From NCBI RefSeq assembly GCF_023703795.1, contig NZ_CP098518.1, positions 558,001-622,000 of the forward strand: a stretch of DNA of 64,000 nucleotides, in the 5' to 3' direction. The notes beneath the pieces are model-generated. The model had not been told where the DNA came from and did no database searches. It saw only the letters and a program-made list of their open reading frames with translations. This document shows positions 24,562-32,919 of the stretch, piece after piece. The stretch is from Haloplanus sp. HW8-1 (GTDB lineage Archaea; Halobacteriota; Halobacteria; Halobacteriales; Haloferacaceae). Made by a program: the position numbers and the translations under genes. The first letter of the stretch is position 1; every line of letters begins with the position of its first letter.

Positions 24562-26271
24562 ATGCTCACCACCGAGGGACCGCTCCTCACGATCGACGTG
24601 GGATCGCGACGGGCCGACACCGCAGACGTCGACGACGTCCTCGAGGCGTACATCGGCGGCCGCGGGGTCGCGACCCGCCTCGCTCACGACCGGATCCCGT
24701 TCGACGCCGATCCACTGGCCCCCGAGAACCGCCTCTATTTCACGACCGGGCCCATGCAGGCCTCGTCGATGAGCTTTACCGGCCGCACCTCGGCGACGGC
24801 CGTCTCGCCGCTGACCGACGGCCTGCTCTCGACCAATGCCGGCGGCTTCGTCTCGCGGAACCTGCTGGGGACGGGCAACGCCGTCGTCGAACTCGTCGGG
24901 GCGAGCGACGTTCCCCTGATCGTCCACGTCCGCGAGGGCGGCGTGACGTTCGAGGAGGTCCCCGACCTGTGGGGCGCGGAAGTGCCTGCGGTCACCGACT
25001 ACGTCGAGGCGGAACACGACCTCGGGGCGGAACACGTGGCCTGCATCGGTCCGGCGGGCGAAAACGAGGTCCGGTTTGCCTGCATCATGACAAGCGAGAC
25101 CCGGGCCTTCGGCCGCGGCGGCCTCGGCGCAGTGCTGGGATCGAAGGGAGTGAAAGCGATCACCTTCGACGGCGACGCCACCCCGAACGTGGAGATCGAC
25201 GCCGAAGCGGATGAGATCCACCGCGAGGCGGCCACGAGCGACCACATCATGAAACGGCAGGGGACCAGCAGCGTCACCGACCTCGCCAACGAGATCGGAT
25301 CCTTCCCCACCCGCTACTTCGAGGACGTGCGCTACGAGGAGTTCGAGAAGATCAACGGCGATCGAGTGGAGGAAAAAAAGTACAAGAAGGGGACCTGCTC
25401 GCAGTGTGCGTTTGCCTGCAAGTTGCCGACGAAGGACGAGGCGGCGGGCGTCGAGACGGAGGGCCCGGAGTTCGAGACGATCATGTCTTTCGGCGGCAAC
25501 TGTGAGGTCGACGACATCGTCTCGATCATGCAGTCGAACGACCTCTGTGACCGACTGGGGATGGACACCATCTCCTGTGGCAACGCGGTGGCGGCCTATC
25601 TGAAGGCCGAGGATGCCTTCGGCGACGACGAGTTGATCCACGAGACCGTCGAGAAGATCGCCCACCGCGAGGGCGACGGCGACCGCCTGGCGGAGGGGAT
25701 CCACAGGTTCCACGAGGACCTCGGCGTCGAGGACTGGACGGTCAAGGGCATGACCTTCTCGGCGCACGACGGGCGGACGCTCAACGGACAGGGACTCGCC
25801 TTCGCCACCGCCAACCGCGGCGCCGACCACATGTACGCGACGTTTTACGCCTACGAGTACCCCCTCGTCGACGCCTCGGAGGCGTTCGAACCGGCAGGAC
25901 TCTCGACGGCCAAAGCCGAGAAACTCGTCGAACTTGAGAACAAGCGCGCACTGGAGGACTGTGGTGTCGTCTGCCGGTTCTCGCGTGGGATGATGACCTC
26001 GGAACGCTTCGAGCGACTCTTCGACGCCGACTTCGACGACCTGCTCGCGGTGGGGGCCCGTGTCGTCGAACTCGAACGCCACTTCAACAACCGGCGCGGG
26101 TTCGACCGGTCGGACGACGACCTGCCGTACGACCTGCCGGACTTCGAATCGGCGCTCGACGCCTACTACGACGCCCGCGGGTGGACCGCCGAGGGCGTCG
26201 TCCCCGACGACGACGTCGAAGCGGGCGCGAGCGTCGACTATAGTAGCCTTTGTGAGTCATCAAACACCTGA
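24562..26271 (+). CDS. aor: Aldehyde:ferredoxin oxidoreductase (tungstopterin family)
   Basis: This 569-residue enzyme oxidises aldehydes to acids with a tungsten/molybdenum pterin and passes electrons to ferredoxin. The [4Fe-4S] ligands are seen as C279, C282 and C286 (CSQCAFACKLPT) and a late Cys in DCGVVCRF (467 or 471), matching the spacing of the known enzymes. FTGRTSATAVSPLT and GRGGLGAVLGSKGVKAI are family stretches. The last codons, YSSLCESSNT, come from an 86-bp hairpin element, so the C-terminus is altered. A tttaataag box lies 26 bases before the ATG. A ferredoxin gene follows. Confidence 0.87.
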   Translation: MLTTEGPLLTIDVGSRRADTADVDDVLEAYIGGRGVATRLAHDRIPFDADPLAPENRLYFTTGPMQASSMSFTGRTSATAVSPLTDGLLSTNAGGFVSRNLLGTGNAVVELVGASDVPLIVHVREGGVTFEEVPDLWGAEVPAVTDYVEAEHDLGAEHVACIGPAGENEVRFACIMTSETRAFGRGGLGAVLGSKGVKAITFDGDATPNVEIDAEADEIHREAATSDHIMKRQGTSSVTDLANEIGSFPTRYFEDVRYEEFEKINGDRVEEKKYKKGTCSQCAFACKLPTKDEAAGVETEGPEFETIMSFGGNCEVDDIVSIMQSNDLCDRLGMDTISCGNAVAAYLKAEDAFGDDELIHETVEKIAHREGDGDRLAEGIHRFHEDLGVEDWTVKGMTFSAHDGRTLNGQGLAFATANRGADHMYATFYAYEYPLVDASEAFEPAGLSTAKAEKLVELENKRALEDCGVVCRFSRGMMTSERFERLFDADFDDLLAVGARVVELERHFNNRRGFDRSDDDLPYDLPDFESALDAYYDARGWTAEGVVPDDDVEAGASVDYSSLCESSNT

Positions 26272-26323
26272 TCGCGCGCAGTCCGGCGATCAGGTGTGCA
26301 AACAGTTCCGAACGCTACGATAG
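26238..26323. mobile_element. 86-bp hairpin element, copy 2 (MITE-like)
   Basis: It starts ctatagtagcctttgtgagt and ends, read from the other side, ctatcgtagcgttcggaact; inner arms acacctgatcgc / gcgatcaggtgt are perfect. Length and outer arms match the element at 20469-20554, while the inner stem differs. It overlaps the end of the aldehyde oxidoreductase gene and supplies its stop. Its right end forms a second perfect hairpin, ccgaacgcta-cga-tagcgttcgg (26308-26330), just before the ferredoxin promoter. Confidence 0.7.
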
Positions 26324-26336
26324 CGTTCGGTCGTAG

Positions 26337-26696
<360 letters not shown>

Positions 26697-26741
26697 GCCG
26701 CGCTGCTCCCCGCCGTCCCGTATCCATCACGAACGATTAAG

Positions 26742-26757
26742 TGTGTTACTGTGTTAC
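26742..26757 (+). promoter_or_regulatory. Tandem TGTGTTAC repeat before the wHTH-GNAT gene
   Basis: TGTGTTAC occurs twice in direct succession, 9-24 bases before the ATG at 26766 and downstream of a weak gattaag box. Its place between TATA box and start fits a repressor site. The gene's own product has a DNA-binding domain, so self-regulation is possible. Confidence 0.35.
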
Positions 26758-26765
26758 ACGTGAGC

Positions 26766-27503
26766 ATGGAGCTGACCGAGCAGCTGAATTTCGATCACGA
26801 GGACCGGCGGGATATTTACGACTACGTGGAGGCTCACGGGGACGTTCGGGCGGACCAGGTGCGTCGGGCGCTGAACCTCGACCCCGAGGCGTTCGGCCAC
26901 CACGTCACCATTCTGCGTCGCGACGGGTACGTCCGGCGCGACGGCAACAGGCTCCGGGTGGCCTACCAGGAGGAGGACGTGGAGGAACACGCCGCCGCCG
27001 ACGTCACGTTCACCATCCGGGCAGCCCAGCAACGCGACCTTTCCGGGTTGATCGGCGTCATCCGGGAGGTGGCCGAGGAGGGCACCTACATCGAGGCGGA
27101 GACGGTGGCGGACCTGCTGGATCACGAGGAGGTGATCCTCCGACACAACGAGGTGCGTTCGCGGATGGTGTTCGTCGCCTGCGTCGACGACGAGGTGGTC
27201 GGCTGGGTCCACCTCGACCTCCCCGAGATGGAGAAACTGGCCCACACCGCGGTGCTGACCGTCGGACTCCTGCCGACCTACCGGGACCACGGTATCGGGA
27301 CCGCGCTCCTCGACCGGGGCGTCCGCTGGGCGTGCGAGCACGGTTTCGAGAAACTGTACAACAGCGTCCCCGCGACCAACGAGGCCGCCGTCGACTTCCT
27401 CGAAGCCCACGGCTGGGAAACCGAGGCGATCCGTGAGGACCACTACCACATCGACGGCGAGTACGTCGACGAGATGATGCTGGCGACGTTCCTCGACTGC
27501 TGA
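26766..27503 (+). CDS. Winged-helix plus GNAT acetyltransferase fusion
   Basis: The 245-residue protein joins a winged-helix DNA-binding part (residues about 10-60, DIYDYVEAHGDVRADQVRRAL ending HHVTILRRDGYVRR) to a GNAT domain (about 75-245). The acetyl-CoA loop is seen in LTVGLLPTYRDHGIGTALLD, and FLEAHGWETEA is the usual last GNAT helix. It could acetylate an unknown small molecule or protein and regulate a promoter at once. An in-frame upstream start at 26751 exists, but MELTEQLNF fits better. Its stop directly abuts the stop of tmcA on the other strand. Confidence 0.8.
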   Translation: MELTEQLNFDHEDRRDIYDYVEAHGDVRADQVRRALNLDPEAFGHHVTILRRDGYVRRDGNRLRVAYQEEDVEEHAAADVTFTIRAAQQRDLSGLIGVIREVAEEGTYIEAETVADLLDHEEVILRHNEVRSRMVFVACVDDEVVGWVHLDLPEMEKLAHTAVLTVGLLPTYRDHGIGTALLDRGVRWACEHGFEKLYNSVPATNEAAVDFLEAHGWETEAIREDHYHIDGEYVDEMMLATFLDC

Positions 27504-29735
27504 TCACTTGTATCGGGCCCGTTCCTCGGCCGCCGCCTCGTTCCCGTACCGTTCGACTAGTGGCCGGTAGGCCCTCCCGAGTGTGCGCATACACTGGCGC
27601 GTGGAGACGTAATCGAGGTCGGCGGCTACCCGCTTCCACGGCCACGCCTGGAGGGATTTGCGGACCAGTAACCGCTCGGCGCGGGGCGATAGGTCGGCCA
27701 TCGGGTCCGTCAGATGAGCGAGCGCCAGATCCCTGAACGCGCCGGGGGCGGCGTCGTAGAGTCCCGGCCCGAAGGCCGCGGCGGCGACCACGCGCCACTC
27801 GTGGTCGGTGAGGCTCGGTGTCGCCGGTAGATCGGTGGCCCGCAGCATCGCTCGCGCGACGTCGGGGTCGAGGTCGCGCAGGGCATCGGAGAGTCCGTCG
27901 CGCATCCGTCGACGGAACCGCCGTGCGTGTCGGTCGTGGAGCGCCTCCCCGGCCGGACTCGTCGGTCGGAGCATCACCGCCGAGTACTCGCCGCTGGCGT
28001 CGTTCCGGGTCGTCGAGCAGTGGACCGTCCGGTAGCCGTTCCGCGCCCAGAACCGGACGAGCCGCGGTGTCGCGCCGTAGCCGACGCCGAACCAGTCGAC
28101 GGCGTCGTCGAACTCATCGTGACAGGCCGCCAGCAGCCGCGATCCGAACCCCTCCGAGCGGAGCGCGGGATGGGTGGCGATGCGCAGCACCCGGTAGCCG
28201 ACTGGCGCGCCCGCCCCGAAGTCGCGCAACTGACTCGTCAGCACGTCCGGGAGCATGTTCCCCCGGACGCGCTTTCCCTCGTACATCTCCTCCCGGAGCG
28301 ATTCGGGGAGCCCACCCTCGCGTGCGAGGAGGGCGACGGCGGCGACGTGGCCGTCGACACGGAGCGCCCGGGCCGTGAGGTTGGGCGCATCGAGCAGCCG
28401 GAGCAGGTCGTCCGGTTCCGTCCGGTAGTGAGCGAGAACGAGGAGGCCGAACGCCTCCCGGAGCAGGTGTTCGTCGGCCAGCAGAGTTCCGGGGTCGAGC
28501 GCCCGGTAGGTGGCGTCCGCGGGTGTCGCCCCCGCGAGGACCTGCTCCACGGCGGGGCGGGCGTCCAACAGGAGCGCGCGGAACGCCCACACTTCGACGG
28601 GATCGCCGGCCGCATAGCGGATGGGGTCGTGGAGGCGGACGTCGGTCACCTCGCGGTCGCTCTCGGCGAGGCGCTCGCGGAAGCGTACGTCGAAGCCGCG
28701 ACCGGTCCCCTCGTAGCCGTGGACCGTGGTAACGAAGGCCGTCGCGGGCGCATCGAGGAAGGAATCGAGACGCCGGACGGGCAGGGCGGCCGCCTCGTCG
28801 ACGATCACCGCGTCGGGAGATCCCGGCAGATCGGCCGCCGACGCGGGGTCGAAAAAGCGGACGCTCCCCCCGCCCGTCGCCGACAGGACGTGAGTCTCGT
28901 CGTCGTCGTCCGCGAGGGCGTCGAGGCCGGCGAGCAATGCCCGCGCCCGGTCGAACACCTCCGCAGCGTTGCGGTAAGAGGGGGCAGTGACGATCACGTC
29001 CCGGCCGTCGGCGGCGAGGCTCCCGGCGGCGAGGCCGGCGGCCGCCGACTTGCCCCGTCCCCGGTCGGCCTCGACGACGACGGCGACGTCCGTTCCGCGG
29101 AGGCGTTCGAGCGCGAACAGGGCGTCGGCCTGATCGGCCGTGAGACACGCCTCGTAGGCTTCGGTGGGGTAGGTGGCGACGTCCGGAACGGGCACGTCGC
29201 CGCGCGGCCGCGCCGCCCCCGCGCCGGTCAGGCCCTCGTTTTCGACCGTTCCGGCGTCCACGTCGACGACGGCGACCCCCGGGTGTTCGCGGAGCGTCCC
29301 GACGAGTCGTCGTCGGAAGTTCCCGGTTACGGCCGCGACGGTGAAGGGCGGCACGGCGAGTCGCTCGTCGGCGTCGGTTCGCTCGTCGGGCCAGTCGTCG
29401 AGCGGCGGCGTCACGAGGACGAGCAAGCCCCCGCCGTCGACGGCGCCGACGACGCGGCCGAGGGCGTTCGGCGAGAACTCCTCGTGGGTGTCGAGGACGA
29501 CGACGTCCCGCGTGGTGCCCAGGAGTCGGCTCGCGTGTTGCGGGTCGATCCGCTCGGCCCAGCCGATTTCGCGGGTCGTGACGGCGGTCACGTCGGGGTC
29601 CTCGCCGACCGCATCGACGGCCCGGGAAGCCGCGTCGAGTCCCCGCGCTCGGTCGCCAGCGAGGGTCAGCAGGCGACGCTCGTTCGCGCGGTCGGCTTCG
29701 GCCCGGAGCGCGGCGGCGACGCCGGCGAGGTCCAT
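27504..29735 (-). CDS. tmcA: tRNA(Met) cytidine acetyltransferase TmcA
   Basis: The 743-residue protein acetylates cytidine in RNA (ac4C; in bacteria at position 34 of elongator tRNA-Met, in archaea also other RNAs). It has an N-terminal domain, an RNA-helicase-like ATPase with Walker A EADRGRGKSAAAGLAAG (about residue 230) and DAVIVDEAAALPVR, then a GNAT domain with YRVLRIATHPALRSEGFGSRLL and a C-terminal tRNA-binding part. Length and order match the TmcA/Kre33/NAT10 family. It is monocistronic and converges on the GNAT fusion gene with no gap. Confidence 0.92.
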   Translation of the reverse strand: MDLAGVAAALRAEADRANERRLLTLAGDRARGLDAASRAVDAVGEDPDVTAVTTREIGWAERIDPQHASRLLGTTRDVVVLDTHEEFSPNALGRVVGAVDGGGLLVLVTPPLDDWPDERTDADERLAVPPFTVAAVTGNFRRRLVGTLREHPGVAVVDVDAGTVENEGLTGAGAARPRGDVPVPDVATYPTEAYEACLTADQADALFALERLRGTDVAVVVEADRGRGKSAAAGLAAGSLAADGRDVIVTAPSYRNAAEVFDRARALLAGLDALADDDDETHVLSATGGGSVRFFDPASAADLPGSPDAVIVDEAAALPVRRLDSFLDAPATAFVTTVHGYEGTGRGFDVRFRERLAESDREVTDVRLHDPIRYAAGDPVEVWAFRALLLDARPAVEQVLAGATPADATYRALDPGTLLADEHLLREAFGLLVLAHYRTEPDDLLRLLDAPNLTARALRVDGHVAAVALLAREGGLPESLREEMYEGKRVRGNMLPDVLTSQLRDFGAGAPVGYRVLRIATHPALRSEGFGSRLLAACHDEFDDAVDWFGVGYGATPRLVRFWARNGYRTVHCSTTRNDASGEYSAVMLRPTSPAGEALHDRHARRFRRRMRDGLSDALRDLDPDVARAMLRATDLPATPSLTDHEWRVVAAAAFGPGLYDAAPGAFRDLALAHLTDPMADLSPRAERLLVRKSLQAWPWKRVAADLDYVSTRQCMRTLGRAYRPLVERYGNEAAAEERARYK

Positions 29736-29801
29736 ATCCGCCCTATCCCGGCGGCGACCAAGGGCCTTGCCCTCCGGTCGCGGCGACGTCGGTAACGGGT
29801 G

Positions 29802-29817
29802 GTGACACTAGTGTTAC
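29802..29817. promoter_or_regulatory. Palindrome gtgacactagtgttac before the VOC dioxygenase
   Basis: The 16-base near-perfect palindrome (one G-T imperfection) lies directly before the TATA-like gttaacttt (about 29824-29832) and about 40 bases before the ATG at 29854. It is placed where an activator or repressor could contact the basal factors. A related word, GTGTTAC, is repeated before the gene at 26766. Confidence 0.45.
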
Positions 29818-29853
29818 GGGGTCGTTAACTTTCCCCGCGACGTAGTCGGGAGC

Positions 29854-30798
29854 ATGCCGACCGACATACCTGGAATCCACCACGTCACCGCCGTCGGGGC
29901 CGATCCCGCGCGCAACGCGGCGTTCTACACGGAGACGCTCGGGCTTCGCCTCGTCAAGCGAAGCGTCAACCAGGACGACGTCTCGGTGTATCACCTGTTC
30001 TACGGCGACCGCACCGGATCACCGGGAACCAGTATGACCGTCTTCCCGTACCCGGACGCGGCCCCCGGGCAGGTCGGACAGGGACAGGCCAGCGCCGTCG
30101 CCTTCCTGATCCCCGACGGATCGGTCGACTTCTGGATCGATCGACTGGCGTCCGCGGACGTCGACGCCGAGACGACCGAGCGGTTCGGCGATACGGTCGT
30201 TCGATTCAGCGATCCGGACGGCCTGCCGCTGGAACTGGTCGCGCGGACCGACGCCCCCGCGGGTGATCCCCCCGAGAGACCGGTGCCCGCCGAACACGCC
30301 ATCCGAGGCTTTTTCGGCGTCACCCTCTCGCTTTCCGACGCCGACCGGACGGCGACGCTCCTCGAGGCGATGGGATTCGAGACGACCGGAACCGAGGGGC
30401 GCCGTCGACGCTACGAGGCGGACGGCGACTTGGGATACGTCGTCGACCTCTCCGAGGATCCGGACGCGCCGCAGGGACGCCCCGGCGCGGGAACGGTCCA
30501 CCACGTCGCCTTCCAGGTGACCCGGGAGACCCACGCCGAGTGGCGACAGGTCCTGATCGATCACGGCCTGCGACCGACGGACATCATCGACCGCAAGTGG
30601 TTCGAGTCGGTGTACGCCCGGACCAGCGGCGGCGTCCTCTTCGAGTACGCGACCGAGGAGCCGGGATACACCGTCGACGAGGAGTTGGCGCACCTCGGGG
30701 AACGGCTCGTGTTGCCCGAGTGGCTGGAGGGGCGGCGCGACGAGATCGAGGCGGACCTGCCGTCGCTGGAACTCCACGACACCGTTCGACAGGAATAG
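29854..30798 (+). CDS. Ring-cleaving dioxygenase-type VOC (glyoxalase-fold) protein
   Basis: A 314-residue protein with two VOC halves. The first begins IPGIHHVTAVGADPARNAAFYTE and includes LRLVKRSVNQDD; the second carries GTVHHVAFQV and LFEYATEEPGYTVDEE. The metal ligands are the His of GIHHVT, the His of VHHVAF and the Glu of FEYATEEPG. Length and these motifs fit the MhqO/ring-cleaving dioxygenase group, which act on hydroquinone- or catechol-like compounds. The substrate is inference. A palindromic operator-like site lies in its promoter. Confidence 0.82.
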   Translation: MPTDIPGIHHVTAVGADPARNAAFYTETLGLRLVKRSVNQDDVSVYHLFYGDRTGSPGTSMTVFPYPDAAPGQVGQGQASAVAFLIPDGSVDFWIDRLASADVDAETTERFGDTVVRFSDPDGLPLELVARTDAPAGDPPERPVPAEHAIRGFFGVTLSLSDADRTATLLEAMGFETTGTEGRRRRYEADGDLGYVVDLSEDPDAPQGRPGAGTVHHVAFQVTRETHAEWRQVLIDHGLRPTDIIDRKWFESVYARTSGGVLFEYATEEPGYTVDEELAHLGERLVLPEWLEGRRDEIEADLPSLELHDTVRQE

Positions 30799-30852
30799 GG
30801 TGTCCGGATCGGCCGTGTGCCGTCCTCTCACTCCCTCTCGGCTTTGAAAGCG

Positions 30853-30969
30853 CTTTTATGGGGTCCCCTGCTAACCGACTGTACAGCCTGCCCGCGGTTG
30901 ATGATGCGCCTCGCCATCAGGGACTCACTCTGGTGAGGTGTGCGAGCCGACGGGTGGGAGGTACAAATC
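30853..30969 (+). promoter_or_regulatory. Promoter and structured leader of the L7Ae operon
   Basis: A TATA-like cttttatgg at 30853-30861 predicts a transcript start near 30883 and a leader of about 87 bases, long for a haloarchaeon. It contains an 8-bp stem, cctcgcca (30909-30916) with tggtgagg (30931-30938), around a 14-base loop; gcgc/gtgc pairing can extend it across a two-base bulge. A gggaggt Shine-Dalgarno site (30956-30962) sits 7 bases before the ATG. L7Ae is known to control its own mRNA through kink-turns in other archaea; here a kink-turn is possible but not proven. Confidence 0.5.
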
Positions 30970-31332
30970 ATGTCAGTTTACGTCAATTTCGATGTCCCGG
31001 CGGACCTCGCCGAGAGCGCCATCGAGGCGCTCGAAGTATCGCGAGACACGGGTAGTGTCAAGAAAGGAACGAACGAGACGACGAAGGCGGTCGAGCGCGG
31101 CAACGCCGATCTCGTCGTCATCGCGGAGGACGTCCAGCCCGAAGAGATCGTCATGCACCTGCCGGAACTCGCCGACGAGAAGGGGATCCCCTACGTCTTC
31201 GTCGAGACACAGGACGACGTGGGCCACGCGGCGGGGCTCGAAGTCGGGAGTGCCGCGGCCGCCATCGTCGACGCCGGCGACGCCGAAGAACAGGTCGAAG
31301 ACATCAGCACGAAGGTCGAGGACCTCCGGTAA
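30970..31332 (+). CDS. rpl7ae: 50S ribosomal protein L7Ae
   Basis: The 120-residue protein binds kink-turns in 23S rRNA, box C/D and H/ACA guide RNAs and RNase P RNA. The RNA-binding signature [22 protein letters not shown] and the following helix match the archaeal L7Ae family throughout. The start at 30970 ([10 protein letters not shown]) is supported by a strong Shine-Dalgarno site and by homology. It is first in the order L7Ae, S28e, L24e, Ndk, with gaps of 6 bases or overlaps, so it is one operon. Confidence 0.95.
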   Translation: MSVYVNFDVPADLAESAIEALEVSRDTGSVKKGTNETTKAVERGNADLVVIAEDVQPEEIVMHLPELADEKGIPYVFVETQDDVGHAAGLEVGSAAAAIVDAGDAEEQVEDISTKVEDLR

Positions 31333-31338
31333 GCGATC

Positions 31339-31563
31339 ATGAGCGCCGAAGAGAGTGCCAGCGACTCGATGCCCGCCGAGGTAATCGAGATCGTCGGCAA
31401 AACCGGCATGCACGGTGAAGCCATGCAGGTCAAATGTCGAATTCAGGAGGGCTCGAATCAGGGTCGAATCATCACGCGCAACGTCCTGGGGCCCGTCCGC
31501 GAGGGCGACGTGCTCCAGTTGCGCGAGACACAGCGCGACGCCGACTCCATCGGAGGACAGTAA
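31339..31563 (+). CDS. rps28e: 30S ribosomal protein S28e
   Basis: The 74-residue protein contains the S28e core [20 protein letters not shown] and the C-terminal [18 protein letters not shown]. It binds near the mRNA exit region of the small subunit. It starts 6 bases after rpl7ae, and its stop codon shares a base with the start of rpl24e. The first ten residues are an acidic extension usual for haloarchaea. Confidence 0.95.
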   Translation: MSAEESASDSMPAEVIEIVGKTGMHGEAMQVKCRIQEGSNQGRIITRNVLGPVREGDVLQLRETQRDADSIGGQ

Positions 31564-31760
31564 TGGTCGACACACGAACCTGCGATTACACGGGTGAGGA
31601 GATCGAACCCGGTACGGGGACCATGTACGTCAGGACGGACGGTACCGTCCTGCACTTCGTGGACTCCAAAGCCGAGAAGAACTACTTCCTCGGTCGCGAG
31701 GCCCGGGATCTGGAGTGGACGGCCGACGGACAGGCCGCCGGCGGACAGGGTGAGGAATGA
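31563..31760 (+). CDS. rpl24e: 50S ribosomal protein L24e
   Basis: The 65-residue zinc-finger-like protein begins [20 protein letters not shown] and continues [19 protein letters not shown], the L24e signature. Only one of the usual zinc cysteines (in TCDYTG) remains, as is common in halophiles. The ATG at 31563 uses the last base of the S28e stop; the stop overlaps the ndk start by four bases. Such overlaps imply coupled translation. Confidence 0.93.
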   Translation: MVDTRTCDYTGEEIEPGTGTMYVRTDGTVLHFVDSKAEKNYFLGREARDLEWTADGQAAGGQGEE

Positions 31761-32221
31761 GCGACGCCGAGCGAACCTTCGTGATGGTCAAACCCGACGG
31801 CGTCCAGCGCGGCCTGATCGGCGAGATCGTCTCCCGCTTCGAGGACCGCGGGCTCACGCTCGTCGGCGCGAAGTTCATGCAGATCTCCGACGAACTCGCC
31901 CACGAACACTACGGCGAACACGAGGGTAAACCCTTCTTCGACGGCCTCGTCGACTTCATCACCTCGGGCCCCGTCATGGCGATGGTCTGGGAGGGCCAGG
32001 ACGCCACGCGGCAGGTCCGGCGCATGATGGGCGAGACCGATCCTGCCGAATCGGCCCCGGGTACGATCCGCGGCGACTTCGGCCTTGACCTCGGTCGGAA
32101 CGTCATCCACGGCTCCGACCACGAGGACGAGGGCGCAAACGAACGCGAGATCGCACTCTTTTTCGACGAGGACGAACTCGTCGACTACGATCGGGTCGAC
32201 GAGACCTGGTTGTACGAGTAG
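31757..32221 (+). CDS. ndk: Nucleoside diphosphate kinase
   Basis: A 154-residue enzyme that balances nucleoside triphosphate pools by phosphate transfer through an active-site histidine, seen in [17 protein letters not shown]-like sequence (NVIHGSD). [19 protein letters not shown] is the usual N-terminus. It overlaps rpl24e by four bases. In many archaea infB follows this gene; here the next gene is on the opposite strand, so infB has been separated. Confidence 0.95.
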   Translation: MSDAERTFVMVKPDGVQRGLIGEIVSRFEDRGLTLVGAKFMQISDELAHEHYGEHEGKPFFDGLVDFITSGPVMAMVWEGQDATRQVRRMMGETDPAESAPGTIRGDFGLDLGRNVIHGSDHEDEGANEREIALFFDEDELVDYDRVDETWLYE

Positions 32222-32254
32222 GTCGCCCGTCGTCTCGACGGGACCGTTCCGGAC

Positions 32255-32836
32255 TCATCCGGAGCTGGCACTCCCCGGCGCGGCTTCGGCGCCGATGTTG
32301 TTGGGGACGTCGTTCCGGTCGGCTCGGGCGTGGAGCGCGACCACGTTGTTTTTCGTTCCGCCCTGATCGGTCGTGTCGAAGTAGACGCCGACGCCGACGC
32401 TGTCTCCGACGCCGAGATACTGGGCCTCGACCTGCCGACCGGAGAGCGATTCGGCCGACTTCGGCAGGGTGAGCGGCGTCCGGTCCGCGGAATCGTACAG
32501 GTAGTATTCGGTCTTGAAGCCGCCGGCGGTGAGCCTGGCCCACAGCCAGACCGGCTGTGTCCCGGCGTTGGTCACCCGGAACACGTCGTCCATCCAGGTG
32601 TCGGCGTCGGTGTTGAGCTTGCCGATGTCGATCCCGAGTTCGCCACCCTGGGTCCGAGTGTACGCGCCGTTCGGCCCGGACGCGGGTTCGATTCCCAGCA
32701 TCGCCCCGGCATCGTCGGCGACGGCGACGCTGATGTCGCGGTCGGCTCGCGCACTGGTGAAGGCGCCCGTCCCGACCACCGCCGCTCCCCCTGCGACCAG
32801 CGACGCGAGTCCCGAGAGCAGCCTACGTCGTTCCAT
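32255..32836 (-). CDS. Exported haloarchaeal protein, DUF1102-like
   Basis: The 193-residue protein starts with MERRRLLSGLASLVAGGAAVVGTGAFTS, a signal-like hydrophobic segment behind arginines and ending in the GTGAFTS pattern common in haloarchaeal DUF1102/camelysin-like surface proteins. The rest is beta-rich, with VFRVTNAGTQPVWLWARL typical of such domains, and ends in a small-residue tail. It is probably anchored or secreted on the cell surface. A caatacaaa box lies about 27 bases before the ATG. Function is unknown; no partner genes flank it. Confidence 0.7.
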   Translation of the reverse strand: MERRRLLSGLASLVAGGAAVVGTGAFTSARADRDISVAVADDAGAMLGIEPASGPNGAYTRTQGGELGIDIGKLNTDADTWMDDVFRVTNAGTQPVWLWARLTAGGFKTEYYLYDSADRTPLTLPKSAESLSGRQVEAQYLGVGDSVGVGVYFDTTDQGGTKNNVVALHARADRNDVPNNIGAEAAPGSASSG

Positions 32837-32919
32837 ACGGGGGACGAATGGCCCGAAACGGCTTTGTATTGAGTCTGTTGACCCGGTTCAAACGGCCTTA
32901 GAACGCCGGAAGCATCGCC

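Noticed and set aside
30897-30908. Box C/D guide RNA in the L7Ae leader
   Set aside because: ttgatgatg resembles a C box, but no CTGA D box follows within the leader.
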